Assembly (NCBI GenBank): GCA_026770025.1
Contig: JAMXDE010000046.1
Span: 310,001-374,000 of the forward strand
Source of the DNA: Craspedostauros australis
Taxonomy: Eukaryota; Bacillariophyta; Bacillariophyceae; Mastogloiales; Achnanthaceae
Direction: 5' to 3'
DNA: 64,000 nucleotides
Position 1 is the first letter of the stretch; every line of letters begins with the position of its first letter. Under the pieces are notes generated by a model. That model did not search any database, was not told the origin of the DNA, and was given only the letters and a program-made list of their open reading frames with translations. Both the position numbers and the translations under genes were made by a program. Shown piece after piece: positions 1 through 12,436 of this stretch.

Positions 1-3000
1 CGTACCATTGCACCCCACGATGACTTGATGCAAGACACAATGCAGGATGCGGAAGTGGCACGCACAAATTCGGGACTGTACGCCCAAGAATTGGCACCGA
101 TCCCATTGGTCGTCGCTCCGCCAGCCAAGCGAACCGGCATCGCGGATTCGCCGGCCAGATCGCGTCAGCGCAATCGAATGCAAGGCATGGCGGAAGGCTC
201 GGAACCATTCTACCACACAGCTTTCTGCAACGAGTTGCTCTGCAACCCTCGGATCCTTCACAACTGCCCCAAGGCGAACACGGTCATCAAAGTCGAATTG
301 CGCGAGCTGGAATGGAGCCAGGAGTTTTCATCGTACTTGGCCTATCTGCCACAGTCTGGGCCTTCGATTCACAACTCGCGACGTGGACCTTTCCTGGTCC
401 AAGAAGCCTTCACGTCGTGCAGCTCCCGATGCGTCGATCCTCAGTTCTTGGATGAGTTCAAGATGAAGCTTCCGCTTGAACTCACACCGCTGAGGAAGCG
501 GGATGGAAGGTCATTCTTCTACGCCATATTCCTGTCGGTTTTCCGAGTTAGCTTCAGCTCGAGGAAGAAGTGGGTTCGTATGCTGCGTCCCAAGCGGCCC
601 AGCAAGAAAATTGATGACATCGCTGGTGAGCTGGCAGGGGAGACGCCTGATATGGCAGACAGCGCAAAGAGCTGCCGCTTGATCCAGCTGTGCTGCGGGT
701 TCGTTCCGCTGTGTCATCAGCAGGCGGTTGTGGCCAACGGGGTTCACACCGTGAGATTGTCGTACTCTTGTCGCAACATGAAGAAAGATATGTACGACTC
801 GGGTCGTTTCGAGCCTGGCACCTTGATTGTATCAGAGATGGATTCCACAAGAGCAGACGACGCCACGGCAGAGGAAAAGGATTCTGAGAGCGTTGGTTCG
901 GGGCATCCGCCGACCGAAACGAATTCCATCGCCAGTGCGTCGGATAGCCACTCAGTTTCCGAGGTGTCCGACGACTGGAGGATGCTGCAGATGCGCCAGA
1001 AGCCGGGACATGATCCCATGACGGCGCAGGTAAAGATCACCGTTCACTCATCGTTGCATCCCCAAAATGCCACTCTGTCCGAATTCTTCAACCAAGAACC
1101 GGATAGGCCACTGTCGGTCGCGAAGTACAACGAACCCATGCTCGCTCTGCTGAGGATGGGAAGGCCTGAGATCATGTCCCAAATCCGTCGATCGGAGCTG
1201 AACGGTTTGGCAAGCACGGAATACGAATCAGAACGGCTCCTCCTTTCGACCGTGGATATCTCGAAATCGTCCATGTGCCCCGCATCGGTCGTGTCGGATC
1301 ACCTGCTGAGGGTGATTCTGCACCTCCTCAAGATCATGGTGATTGGAACTGGCGAGCCTGATCTCGTGTGGTCCAACCCTGCTTCTTCGACGCCCCTTCG
1401 AATTCACTCCTTCGCCACGCTGCTCCAACTCCTTGGCACGTCAACGTTGCATTTGTCGAAGCGAGGCTTGGCGCAACTCGATGGTCACAAGAGATGGAGC
1501 ATCATTTCGCTCAGCCGCATTGCGGCCCTCCTGTTTGACGAAGGGACGCTGTTTGGAGAGCACGCCAAGGAATGCAAGATGGACAAGTCCACGCAAGAGC
1601 TGCGGGCCAAAAAGCACGGCAACCGAAGCGCCATGGGTGAGATGGGCATGGGCATGGGCACAAACGCGAGCAGGAGTGCCAATCCATTAACTGCCAATCC
1701 ATTGAAAAGTCCGATCAAGACTGCTCCGGCAGATCAGAACAAGGAGAAGAGGATAAAACGCCGTCGGCACGTTCGATCAAACTTCGAGATCTACAATTCG
1801 TTGTCGCAGATTTCCACCTCCGGAGAGATGGATGACTTTCTGCTGGGGTTGAAGGCGACGCAGCATGACAACGCCGCATCTGGCATGGACTCCGGAAACG
1901 GCGATTTCCGTTCGAGATCAAAGACGATGCCGAACTTATCCAACCCCCAGGACTCGGCAAGATCGATGCTCCATACACCAACGGTCTCTCGCGACGAATC
2001 CCCGCAACGAAGCCAGAAGAGTGCCGATACAGCTGATGCCACATCCAAAAACGACAAAAGCTCCTTGAAGATTGATTCCATGACCGACTTTCGCACCGCC
2101 CTCCATTTGGGAACGATGGATGATTCGAATGATATCGTGAGCCATTCAAAGAGCAATGTAGATGCTGCGCACGCCATGGTGAAAGCATTCAGCGGCCCTC
2201 AATTTGGTAGCAGACGATGGATAACAGCACCGTCACCAAGCTTGGCCACGATCCGAGAGGACGCCTTCGATGATATTGACGACAAGCGCGGCGCAGCGCA
2301 GAATCGCAATTTGAAACCCAGTAGCGTCAGCGGACCGTTGGATTCGCTTGACACAGAGTTGATTCGTCGCCCGAATGGAAAAGCGGTCAAGCAAATGAGA
2401 GTTCCGAAGCTTCAAAAGTCGACAACGCCAGATTCGGCCAGCCAAGACGCTGTCAGCGAAGCTTCTGCATCCAGCGAGAAGACGAGCTATGATGAGAACC
2501 CTCGGTCAGATAGGCCTGGATACGGTTCCTACGAGGAGATGGAGTCGTCTGGCACAGCATTTCTGGACGTCATCGGAAAGAGTCTTGGCATTCGGTAAGG
2601 AACATTGCAGACGATCGCGAATTGATGAGGAAAGCACGAGCAGAATTGGAAGCGTGTTGCTGTTGGTGATAGTTGCTGACTGCAGCGTCTGCTTGCTCAG
2701 TCTTGCTGACAGCTAAATGTGCGAACACTGTTCTTACCAACAGCTTGTTTGTGCCATCCATGTGCATCCCTGCAATTGGAGCACAACGCACTGCGCTGTA
2801 CTGCACGACACTGCACATTTGTGTACTCACTTATTGTCGCGTGCTTTGCCTTCTCTGTCTTCCCATTTGACACTTTGCGGGTCGACATCACCACGATGTG
2901 CTTTGGCAAACGACCAACGAACAATGAACAACGAACAATGAATAGCGACATCGATAGGCGTGGCCGATCAGGCGAACAGGAAAGGGTCGGGAAGGCAAAT

Positions 3001-6000
3001 CACCGCAAGACACACAGTCGTTCGAGCATCGATTGGTCTATCCCAGGCGACGATCTCTCGGCAGCATTGCATGATCTTGTGAATGACAACTTCGAAAAGG
3101 TCTCCAACGACCCACCAAAGGAATTGGATGAGGACATGGTGTTCTTGGCCAAAGAGAAGGAAGCTTCAAGCATGCTGCCAAACTACGTCGATCGGTTGAT
3201 CGCATTAGGTCAGTCTCGTGACGGTGAAGGCCGGTGGTTCCCGTACATGTACGAAGTCATCATCATGCAATGGAACGCGGTGCTTCGCGAGCAGGAATCT
3301 GCGAGGAAGACAGTGAATGACTCTGGAGAGTACACGTCCGGACCTGAGAGTCGATCAACGATCATTGCGGAGGCGGCCGCAAGGAGCGTCGGGGTGAGCG
3401 TTGCCTGTGCGCCCGTCCTTTTCGAAATCATCAAGCAAAGTATCGGTTGGAGGATCCATGCCATGGAGCGTGAGGACATGTCCAGCCAATCCACCCCGCT
3501 GGTTACGTTGGATTCTGTGATGATGGCGAGCCTCGAACAAATCATATCCATGGTCACCGATTCTTGCCTTGACAGTCGTAATTTCGACTTTCGCGAAACC
3601 CGCGATACCTGCAGAGACGTGAATAACTGCATGATCTGGTTCCTGCGCGATATGTTTGCGTTCTTGGAGCCGCAGAGCGCCTACCGACTTGTGCTGACGT
3701 ACATGTCTCGGTTCGTCACGAAGGACCGCGCGAATGGAATGGACAGAGATTCGTTGATCGGATCTCGGTGTTCGTGGGAGATTACGAGGTTGCAGATGGA
3801 TGCAATCACAGCTCTCGTGCGCTTCCCGGACTTCGTCAAGGTGAATTCACCGCAGATGATGAGCTGGGGAGACTTGTCAACAGAAGACTCGCTGCGTTCC
3901 ACAACACGCTTTTTCGACCAAGTGCTCGAGCAGTTCGAAACGTACGCGCTGCCTGACTACATTCCTAGCGACAGGGGGTCTCAGCGGCACGCGACGAGCG
4001 AGATACCAACGATGAGGCCACATTGGCTGGCCGAGCTGGTTGCCGACGTCTGTCTGCTCGGTGCCGAGCACGCAGAGCAGGACATCCGGCAGAGAGCAAC
4101 CTCGCTGTTGCACGAAATGTTCTGGACGCAGTGTCTTCAGTACATGCGGAAGGGCAACGCATCCGTGGTGGCGAGCCTGCACATCACATTCATCGAGAAA
4201 GTCCTTGTGAGGGTGCACTACCTTTCCAATTTCCCGCCGAAGAACCAACTACGAAAAGATATCATGCCATGCGTTCTGTTCATCTTGCAGAGCTCCCCCA
4301 AGGGTCTGCTCCGTGCACTATGGCGCAAGCTCTTTTCGCACGGCACATCCAAGGGGCTGCAGGAAAAGTACGGCACTTCTGGCAGGGCTTCGTTCGGCGA
4401 CCCGATCGATGACGCAGGATACCGCGACAGCAAGGTCCCGGGCAGACGCACGTCGGATTCAAAGTCCTCCTCGGATATCTTCGACATGTTCTGCTTGTTG
4501 AACTTGGCGCTCGGGACATTCGAGTACGAAGGCAGCGATTCGAGCGTGGAGCACAGCAGCGACATGTCCGACAACAACATGCTCTCTCTTTGGCGCATCG
4601 AGTTCATCATGTCACGTGAACATGAAACGACGGACATCCTGCGAAGGAGGAAGATGCTGTCATCGTATCGAATTTCGATGGACGGTGATCAGCCCACTCA
4701 GCAGGACGATGACTACGCGTCTTCGTCGTCCAGGAAATGGCACGCCCACGATGGCAATCTAATCGTCGTCAACACGGTCCAACATATCGTCAGAGAACTT
4801 CGATATGTGCTGGAGCCGTCCGAGGAGGGCCAGTTCATCTTCAATCCAGCCAGACGCAAGGCACGTGCCAGCAAGCGCCACCAGAGCCAGGCCAGCTACG
4901 CCTCGACAGCGAGCGCAACGAACGGATTGAACTCGATCCGATTCACATATGACGACACCGTGATCTTTGTCCGAGCAGCGACATCTGTTTACCTCCAGGC
5001 GCTCGCGTTGCGCGTGAGCGACATCGTGCTCATAAGATCTCTCAACGCCGCCGTGGAGGTCATCAAGATCTTCGGGATCAAGATCTTCAACGAGGCCGTG
5101 GGAGAAACGTTGCAGCATTGGATGAGGCTCATCACGTTCCACTGCGGAGCCCGTCGAGCAGAGGTGCGCGTCCCCGCTGCTGATTGTCTGGAACTCATCC
5201 TCAGAAGCACGTGGGATAGCTTCGGGAGCTTCTTCAGGATCCGGCTGCCGCTGCTTGCCGTTCAAATCGAAGTCATGCAGCGCATCGTGGCAACGTCAGC
5301 GAGCCGGCACTACAGAGATCAACGCCGTCTCGGATCCAAAGTCGAGATCTTCTCCACGGGGAGCGCGGAAGCAAGCCTGGCCCCGTTGTGGCGTACCTTT
5401 GACAGGCTGCACCAGCAATCCGCGAGTCAAAATGTTGCATTTCGAAGCGCTCTGATCAGGCTGGCCGAAAAGATGAAGAAGCTGTTCCGTGCCTACATCG
5501 CCGCGCACGCTCTTTGGTTCCTCACAAAGTCAAGGGCGCCGATCGAAGACAACGAACAGGAAGTGGTCGACGCCGATGGGATGGATCGCAAGTCGCACGT
5601 CATGGCGCAAGCCTTCGCTCACGCAAATCGTATCAGCATTCACAGAGTCATCAATGCATCAGCTGGGTACAGCAAGCAGTTTCTCGGATTCTACAGTACG
5701 TCTCTGGAGCATATCCGCGTGGCTCATTACGAGGCCATCGAGGATGCGTTCCTGGATGCGGCGGACGTGTTTTCACCCACGGAGCTCCCGAACCATCGCA
5801 TGGCGTGGCTCAGAAAACTGGCAGAATTCCATGCTTCGAGGATCAAGTACGCGGAGGAGGCAACATGTCACTTCCACATCTACCTCACTTTGAAGCAGGC
5901 GTCCGCGCTCCATGGTGCACTCTGGTCAAGCACGCCGTTCCTGCCATGGACGGAGAGCAGTTCTGATGGGATTCAAATCGACAGCGAAGGACCAGCGGAC

Positions 6001-9000
6001 GATGCCAGCGAGTACCCCAGCAGCGTCAACGATCTGTCAGAATCGAGATACGGCAGCCAAATCGATCAGAGCAACTCCTTCCGGCGCATCTTTTACAGAG
6101 TCGCCAACTCCATCGGACGCAACGGTGGCACGTGGGAGAATGGCTCCAACAAGAATTTGTTTTTCGGCGTGACGCTTCCGTCTGAGTACCACACGGTGTC
6201 GCCATGGATCAAGGTCCGCGAGATGGCGGCGACCATGCTCGAAGAAGCCGAGGCCGCTGGAGATCTCTTCCTCAAGGCAGGGGTCGTCGAAAGCAGCAGG
6301 TACCTTTGGACGTTGGCGACGCAGCACTATGCGGAGAAGTTCAACTACTGGAAGTTAGCCCATGTTTACGAACGCCTGGCACAGACGGTGGTGTCACAAG
6401 TGCCACCGATCGATTCCAGCATGCAGCAAGAAATCTGCCTGACGGTGCCGCTCGGCAGGTTTTACCGAGTTTGGTTTCATGGCGGCGCGCCCGATGAATT
6501 GATCAGTACCGAGTTCGTGTACCGCACAGCAAGCAAGGTGAAGCTTGACCAATTTGGGGATGAATTGAGAGAGATCGTCCGATGCATCATCCCGGACAAG
6601 ACTCCCATCCATCTCTCGCTTGACGGGCGGCCCGACGAAGGCACCAACGCGAACCTGGCCGGAATGAACCGGATGGCACCTGGCGCGACACTGGAACCAG
6701 TCCGCATCAAGGTCACGCCCCTCCGTCCGTTGGTCGTCAATGCGACTCGCATCCGCGGAATGCCGGAATGGTTCAACAACTACGTGGACAGCGCATTTGC
6801 GTCTGCCAACGCGGGAAACCATGGCTTCGAATCGTTCGGTGATCGTTTGCGGAGGCAGCATTCAGGATCTCAGGAAGATTCACGACGCAGTCGAGGGCAG
6901 GACTACCGTCACCACACGAGAACGTACAGCGCGTCTGTCTTCTCCAGCGGTAACTCATCTGGCGGCGGGTCTGGAGTCCTGGCCAGTGCAACGGCGTCAA
7001 GAAGCGGCAACACCAGCCGTCGTTTGCACTCTGGTTCGATCGTTGGCGATGAGCTCGTGGGGGCTGATAAGTTCACCTTTTCGCAGCTCATCAACAAGGA
7101 TCGTTCCCGTGGCTCTCGGGACTGGCTGAGAGGGTCGAGCGGTGATTATGCCGAGAAGTCACTGCGTGTCACGCAGCTCCAGGTTGGACAAACGTTTCCC
7201 GCTTGCGTTGCACGCCAAGCAGTCATCGACCGCGTCGTCCGCATTCAAAGCCCGTTGGAGGCTGGGATTGACTCGGTGTGCCAGTGGTGCACCATACTTT
7301 TCCGAACAATCATTGCGACGAATGGGCAAGCCGTGTTGGGTAAGTTGTTGAGAAGACGACGACGACTACGACGCAGGTGCGGGTGTAGGCATGTACATGG
7401 GCACGTGCACGGTTATGAGCATGTGCGATGTTGCCGCAGCTTGGTCTTGCGATAGTTGACATTTGGTTTCTTTACACGTCTCTCACTCTTTGACGTTGCA
7501 TCTTCCTGTCCGCATGCTCTTCCGATGCTCTTATTCATTCCCAATACACCTCTCGACGAATGCTTCGACGTCGCCTTCGTAACCGTGGAATGCACGTGCT
7601 TGTGACACTGCTGCTTATACTTGTGCGTCCATGGTGTATTGCGGGACTCCTTGGATTGATCCACTTACTCATGCTTGCTTTTACCATACGGACTTGTGCC
7701 ATACTCGTATATCACGCGCAGCTGCCAAGCATGATCCAGGGATTGGAACGGATGTGGCGAGGGTCGTGGCGGATTGTCTACACTCCAGCCGCATGACGGA
7801 GATTGGGGCGATGCTTCTGACGAAGGCCACCAACGTTACGGAAGAGGATGACGATGGAATCCAGCTGCTCGAACGATTAAGCGACGACGAAGTGAAGAGG
7901 TTCCAGCTGAAGCTCGCAAGGTCCATGGTGGTATTCGTGGAGTTGCTGCATCTTTTGATCGCTAGGAATCGCGACATGCTTCTTGATGTGATACAAACCC
8001 GGAAGAAGAGCGACGGGGCTGCTTCGATTCACAAGTCGCTGAAACGATCGGTTTCGAGGCCAGAGACCTCGAGCAGCAGACCTCCTGACGTCCCCAGTCA
8101 TCGCAGATACCGATCGCGTGCACGAAGCTTCGGCACCGTCGACATGGCGCAGATCCAGAGCGAGAGTGGGAGACCGTCCGATGACACGATTTCTCACAGC
8201 GCTACTCATGTGGCGACGAACGAGGAAAGCCATTCTGTTGCTGAATCAACGGGAACGGACAAGGACCGCACGGATGCTGCGATCCGGCTTCAAAGCGAAT
8301 TGCAACGATCATTCATCTCCCTCTGCAAGGCCCTGTACCCGATGATCCTCGGCATCATGGGACCGTCGGAGACACCGAGGTGGCTGAAGCAATGCAGCCT
8401 CGACAACTACTTTTCGTCCTACACGTACCGGCAGACGAAGATTCGTAAGTTGGCTCGGTGTGGTGTATTTTGTGTGGTGTATGACGCCTTGGCATTGCGT
8501 ATGATATTGCGAATAATGTTGTGCATGTTATCGCAGTGTATTGTGTTTGGTTTGGATGACTTTTGACGATGCAATGGTACGTCGGGTGCACCACCATGTA
8601 TCGCTCTCACCTTGTCTTCAATTGACTACTCCACTGTACTCTATTGTACTCTACTGCACTATATTTTTGCGTACTTCAACTTTGTCGTGCACGTGGATGC
8701 ATTGGATCAAAATCCAAATCTGGCACCATTTGTGTGAGCAGCCATCGCCGAGGAATTGTGTTTCTTCCCGAGCGAAAACAACCCCATCCCGGTTGATGGC
8801 GACAAGGAGTACCAGCAATCACTGCGGACATTCCGATCCCATGAATCCGGCGGAGGTGTAACGACAAGCGGTCCGATGACTGCCCGATCCATCGAGGCAA
8901 GGATCCCAGATTCCCCGACCGGCAGCCTCGGCAGCGGTTCTGCTGTTTCTCGCGGATCTGATGCCGCACGGTCAACCAAATCGTACAAGTCATCGAGATC

Positions 9001-9034
9001 AACGAGACGGGAAGAAAGATTGGCGCAGTTCTAA
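1..9034 (+). CDS. DOCK-family guanine nucleotide exchange factor (5' partial, four visible exons)
   Basis: Proposed exons are <1-2594, about 2946-7339, about 7722-8444 and 8742-9034. The frame is open from base 1, so the start lies outside the window. These exons join in frame to 2667 residues plus a stop. DOCK proteins activate Rac/Cdc42-type GTPases; DHR-1 binds phosphoinositides and DHR-2 is the exchange domain. DHR-1 is seen at about 196-790 (NPRILHNCPK start, the PFLVQEAF strand, DEFKMKLPLEL). DHR-2 features begin near 5800 (WLRKLAEFHA, then KLAHVYERLAQ and GRFYRVWFHG near 6340-6480) and continue to LQSELQRSFISLCKALYPM near 8290. Between the two domains lies a long helical region with Ser-rich linkers. 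Donors at 2595, 7340 and 8445 read gtaag. The acceptor of the first intron is uncertain (2945 or 2957 both keep the frame), as is that of the second (7721 or 7739). The C-terminal tail is Ser/Arg-rich. Family assignment is firm; subclass is not. Confidence 0.85.
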
Positions 9035-9130
9035 CCGGACCAGAGTGCTCTAACGCAGAATACAGCATAGTATAGCACAGCCGAGTATCGTACAAAAATG
9101 TGCACCATGCTTACTTTACTCGATATTGCT

Positions 9131-10516
9131 TTACTGCGCTGAGGCTTGTGCCGTTGCTTGTCGATGGTGTTGGCCGGCAACGTCGCTGCTGCCGCCACCA
9201 CTATCTTCGTCGCTGTTGGCGCACGCTGTGGGATTGGCGAATCGGAACACACGGTATGAATGGTTCGTCCCAGGCAAACAGTGCACGGAATGTTTGGAGC
9301 ATCCTTGGCCCCACGCGAAACGTCTTGGCATCCTGCCATTCTCGATGAATATCATGCGGCGTAACCGAAAATGAACGCACGACATCGCTTCGAAGACTGC
9401 TGGTTCGTAGCTCGTGCACAAGTCATATCCATTGCACAGATACCGCGGATCGGCGGATACTGCGGATGTCGCGAGTGGTGGATTTCCAAGTTGCAGATCG
9501 GTCCGATGCCTTGCGGTCGCATCGCGTTCCGCTCTGCTGACACCTTGCAATGCCATCAGGATGGGCGTCGCCAATGGATTTAGCGTCGTGATGTCCCCTT
9601 GCCTGGTTGCTTCGTCCCAAGACGATGCCACGATATGATTCGAGTTCGGGTCGATGACGACGGCGCAGGGTGCACCGCGCGATGATGCCAGCCGCTCCAT
9701 GACTTTCGAAACGCCGTGTCGCATCGTCGTGAGATCGTCCTGCGTTAGCTGGAGCTGCTTTTCCCTGTGCTCGACAGATTGCAACGGATAGTATGACGTT
9801 GGCCAAGCGGCGTTGAATTCTTCGAACTCCTGCTGAGACTGCGGCGGTCGGCCCGGCACTGTGGCAACCTCGAATTCGCCGTGCTCCTTCTGCAGCATTT
9901 CCAGCAGACTCTTGACGGCGATCGGGCTCTGAATGTCGTCGCTGTCTGGTTCGCTGCTGTCATCTCCAACCGCTGCGTTGATGATCCGCTGTGTGGATTG
10001 GGCACAGATCAAGATCTGCAGCTGCGACTGTAGCTTGGGCCTCTTGGGTTTGGGTTCATCGTGTCTCAAGGTCGCAGAGGTTGGGACTGCAGCCATGGCC
10101 GTTGCTGGTTCCTTGGCATCTATGGTGACGGGCCTCTCTTCAATGGCATCATCGGTAGCAGCAGTAACAGCAGCAGCAGCAGTAGCAGCGATGATTGGAG
10201 CAGAAACAAGTTTACCATCCTTGCCACTGCCTCGCTTCTTCTTCTTCTTCTTCTTCGCCGTCGTAGAGTAGTTCGGCTTGCGCACCCGCTTGAGATGTGA
10301 CAGATCCATCATTCCTTCCTCATTTCCGCATTTGTAATCCAGCGGCAATGGCTTGGACAGCAACTTGACGACCTTGCTGCACTGTCGCGGGTCGATGCTG
10401 ACAACCAATGCCTGCGTCCACTTGGTTTGTTCTCGTTCTGGTGCATCTTGCGTGCGGATCTCTTCGAAGTGCTCCAAGCCTATTCGAATGTCATCGGCGG
10501 AATTCAGAGTCATCAT
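9131..10516 (-). CDS. ADAT3/Tad3-like tRNA adenosine deaminase subunit with degenerate zinc site
   Basis: Single exon of 461 residues; the first ATG is at 10516, preceded by an in-frame stop. ADAT3 is the non-catalytic partner of ADAT2, and the pair converts A34 to inosine in tRNA anticodons. The deaminase fold is recognisable in the C-terminal half: CAVVIDPNSN, NPLATPILMAL (about residue 318), YLCNGYDLCTSYEP (about residue 370), CVHFRLRR, and TNHSYRVFRF near the end. The order and spacing match the family. The positions that normally hold the zinc ligands read ATP instead of HAV/HAE, and EPAVFEA instead of EPCxxC. The N-terminal half has a short lysine run (about 10237-10258) and Ala-rich linker, as is common for the poorly conserved ADAT3 N-terminus. 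It converges on the DOCK gene with only 96 bases between stops. Family assignment is fairly sure; activity of the complex is not. Confidence 0.75.
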   Translation of the reverse strand: MMTLNSADDIRIGLEHFEEIRTQDAPEREQTKWTQALVVSIDPRQCSKVVKLLSKPLPLDYKCGNEEGMMDLSHLKRVRKPNYSTTAKKKKKKKRGSGKDGKLVSAPIIAATAAAAVTAATDDAIEERPVTIDAKEPATAMAAVPTSATLRHDEPKPKRPKLQSQLQILICAQSTQRIINAAVGDDSSEPDSDDIQSPIAVKSLLEMLQKEHGEFEVATVPGRPPQSQQEFEEFNAAWPTSYYPLQSVEHREKQLQLTQDDLTTMRHGVSKVMERLASSRGAPCAVVIDPNSNHIVASSWDEATRQGDITTLNPLATPILMALQGVSRAERDATARHRTDLQLGNPPLATSAVSADPRYLCNGYDLCTSYEPAVFEAMSCVHFRLRRMIFIENGRMPRRFAWGQGCSKHSVHCLPGTNHSYRVFRFANPTACANSDEDSGGGSSDVAGQHHRQATAQASAQ

Positions 10517-10622
10517 CGGACGGACCACGAGGGGGAGTACGAGCTACGCATGAGCGCTTGGTGCATGAGCTACACGCAGAGAGTGAGACGCTCTGTTCGC
10601 ACCAGATTGGGCAAGATCTTTT

Positions 10623-10671
10623 TGATGTCGATGATGATGTTGATGTCGATGATGATGATGATGATGATGAC
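10623..10671. repeat. GAT-rich trinucleotide repeat
   Basis: Imperfect GAT/GTT/GTC triplet tract upstream of the ADAT3-like gene. It produces Asp-rich or His-rich apparent reading frames that have no other support. The surrounding interval 10517-11485 is the shared upstream region of two divergent genes; no further gene is seen there. Confidence 0.8.
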
Positions 10672-11392
10672 GATCTTGACAGTGATACAGAAAGAGAGGC
10701 GCAAAAATTGAGTCGGTGGACGCGACACGGTTGGTCCTCTCATTCCATTTTGGAAACACGATTTGTGACAGTGGGCACACGATACGGGACTGACATCTCC
10801 GTCAACAGAAAAAGTTCGCTGCAGTTGTCACGTTTGAAGACAACATTCATCATTGGTTGGAAGTTGTTGGAGTTTCATTCGTGCATGATCCTTCTATGTG
10901 GAGTTGCATGTGTGAGACTGCCACCGAGCGCGCACCGGCCTTCACTCTTGTTAATCAAATTTCCAACGGTCAAGCCACATGTCATCTTTTGGGCAATTTG
11001 TGCCTCGCCAAAACCCAAATCCTGATAACAACGAGAGAACTCGCCCACACAAACAACGCATTGATCATCATGGAGATCATGAGGATGATGGAGAAGGTGG
11101 TGGGAAAGAGTCAACATCGCACGTACAGTACGGGTTGGGTGACAACAGCTATGATCATACCTCAAAGCGAAGCACCCTCCGACCCCACACCTTTCGAGAA
11201 AGAGGCTGAACAGAACCACTGATCGCCGACAGTGTCGTTATCGACACAACGACAGTCGCCACACTTTCACCTCGCTGTCCTCCACACTGCCAAATCATCC
11301 AGTCAACCATTCACACATTCAACCGGGTAGACCACGATACTGCACTCGGACATCAGAGCAACTCGCCTTTGTGACATACAAGAAGAACAAGG

Positions 11393-11434
11393 CCAACGCC
11401 AACGCCAACGCCAACGCCAACGCCAACGCCAACG
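11393..11434 (+). repeat. (CCAACG)7 hexanucleotide tandem repeat in the 5' region of the IQ-motif gene
   Basis: Seven exact copies of CCAACG end 51 bases before the ATG at 11486, so the tract probably lies in the 5' UTR or core promoter. Exact copies with no interruption suggest recent slippage. Confidence 0.9.
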
Positions 11435-11485
11435 ACAGCAACAGCAGGACAAGTGAAGGCCAGTCCTAGTCGATCAAAAGCAACC

Positions 11486-12436
11486 ATGAGCAATTCCACC
11501 GCAACGAAGAAGAAGGGATTCTTCGGCATGTTCCGCAAGTCCAAGAAGACAAGCCAGAAGAAAAGGGTCATGATCCAGACGCCACAAGAGGAGTCGGGCC
11601 GTGCGACGCCTCCACCGATGGATCAGCGTGATATTGCCTCGTCTTCTCCAGCATCATCCGCCAACTCGAAGGGGAGAGACCAGACCCCGGATGCTGCTGG
11701 TGACGAAATGCAACGCAGGGCGGAGGCAGAGAAGCAAGCTGTCGAAGAACAGCCGGCGCAGCAGACGCACCAGTCTCCCACATCCCCCCAGCAGATGAAC
11801 GTTGATGCTTCTGCTCCACCTTCCGCACGCGAGGCTGCATTCTCCGGACCCACACGCTTCGACTGGATCGATGTTGTAAGTTCGAGATGTGTGTTGTTTT
11901 GTTGTGCTTTGATATCGCTGACGTTTTCATGAGTGCGACCTTGAAAGGACTTCTGCCTCCTGCCCATTCCCTTCACACAGCGCAACTAACATGGACCCCT
12001 CCCCTCTGGTTCTGCAACACGCAACCACCATCGGTCATTCCTCGACTCGGATCGATCGCAGGAAACAAGCGCCGCAACCAAAGTGCAAGCCAACTACCGC
12101 CGTTTCAAGGTCATGAAAACCCTGGAAGAGTCCGGCAAGTCCACCTCCGCCATCCGCAACAGACGTCGACGAAGAAAGGCGGCATCACGATTCGCGTACG
12201 GCACCAAGACTCAAGTGTCGGAGGACGCGCCATCCCTGTTCAACTGGTGCGGGGTCGGCCTCGTGTTTGGCGACGCCACGGAGGAAGACGACGAAGTGTA
12301 CCGTGAGCTCCAGAAGAAGCGTTACGAAGAGAAGCGCAAGGAGCAGGCAGCACACGAGGAGGCATTGCGACGACGCTTCATGCAGTCCAGCAAGGAAGGC
12401 GGCCGCGTCATTGAGGCCGTCGAAGTCATCGAATAG
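11486..12436 (+). CDS. small IQ-motif (calmodulin-binding type) protein, two exons
   Basis: Exons 11486-11875 and 12062-12436 join in phase 0 to 254 residues; the donor is gtaagt and the acceptor gatcgcag. The N-terminal part is basic then low-complexity: a KKKGFFGMFRKSKK start that could sit on membranes or nucleic acid, then a Ser/Pro/Gln-rich stretch. The second exon begins with SAATKVQANYRRFKVMK, a good IQ motif (IQxxxRGxxxR type with V at the first position). It continues with an Arg-rich run (RNRRRRRKAASRFAYG) and a charged helix rich in Glu/Lys (EEKRKEQAAHEEALRRR). IQ motifs bind calmodulin or myosin light chains; the partner here is inferred. No enzyme domain is visible, and I do not recognise the protein beyond the IQ motif. 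Confidence 0.75.

Noticed and set aside
10408-11025. 205-codon plus-strand frame with a poly-Asp run
   Set aside because: It overlaps the ADAT3-like start on the other strand, and the Asp run is just the GAT repeat.
11393-11434. Short regular repeats suggestive of an array
   Set aside because: Six-base units with no spacers; a simple tandem repeat, not a CRISPR array.
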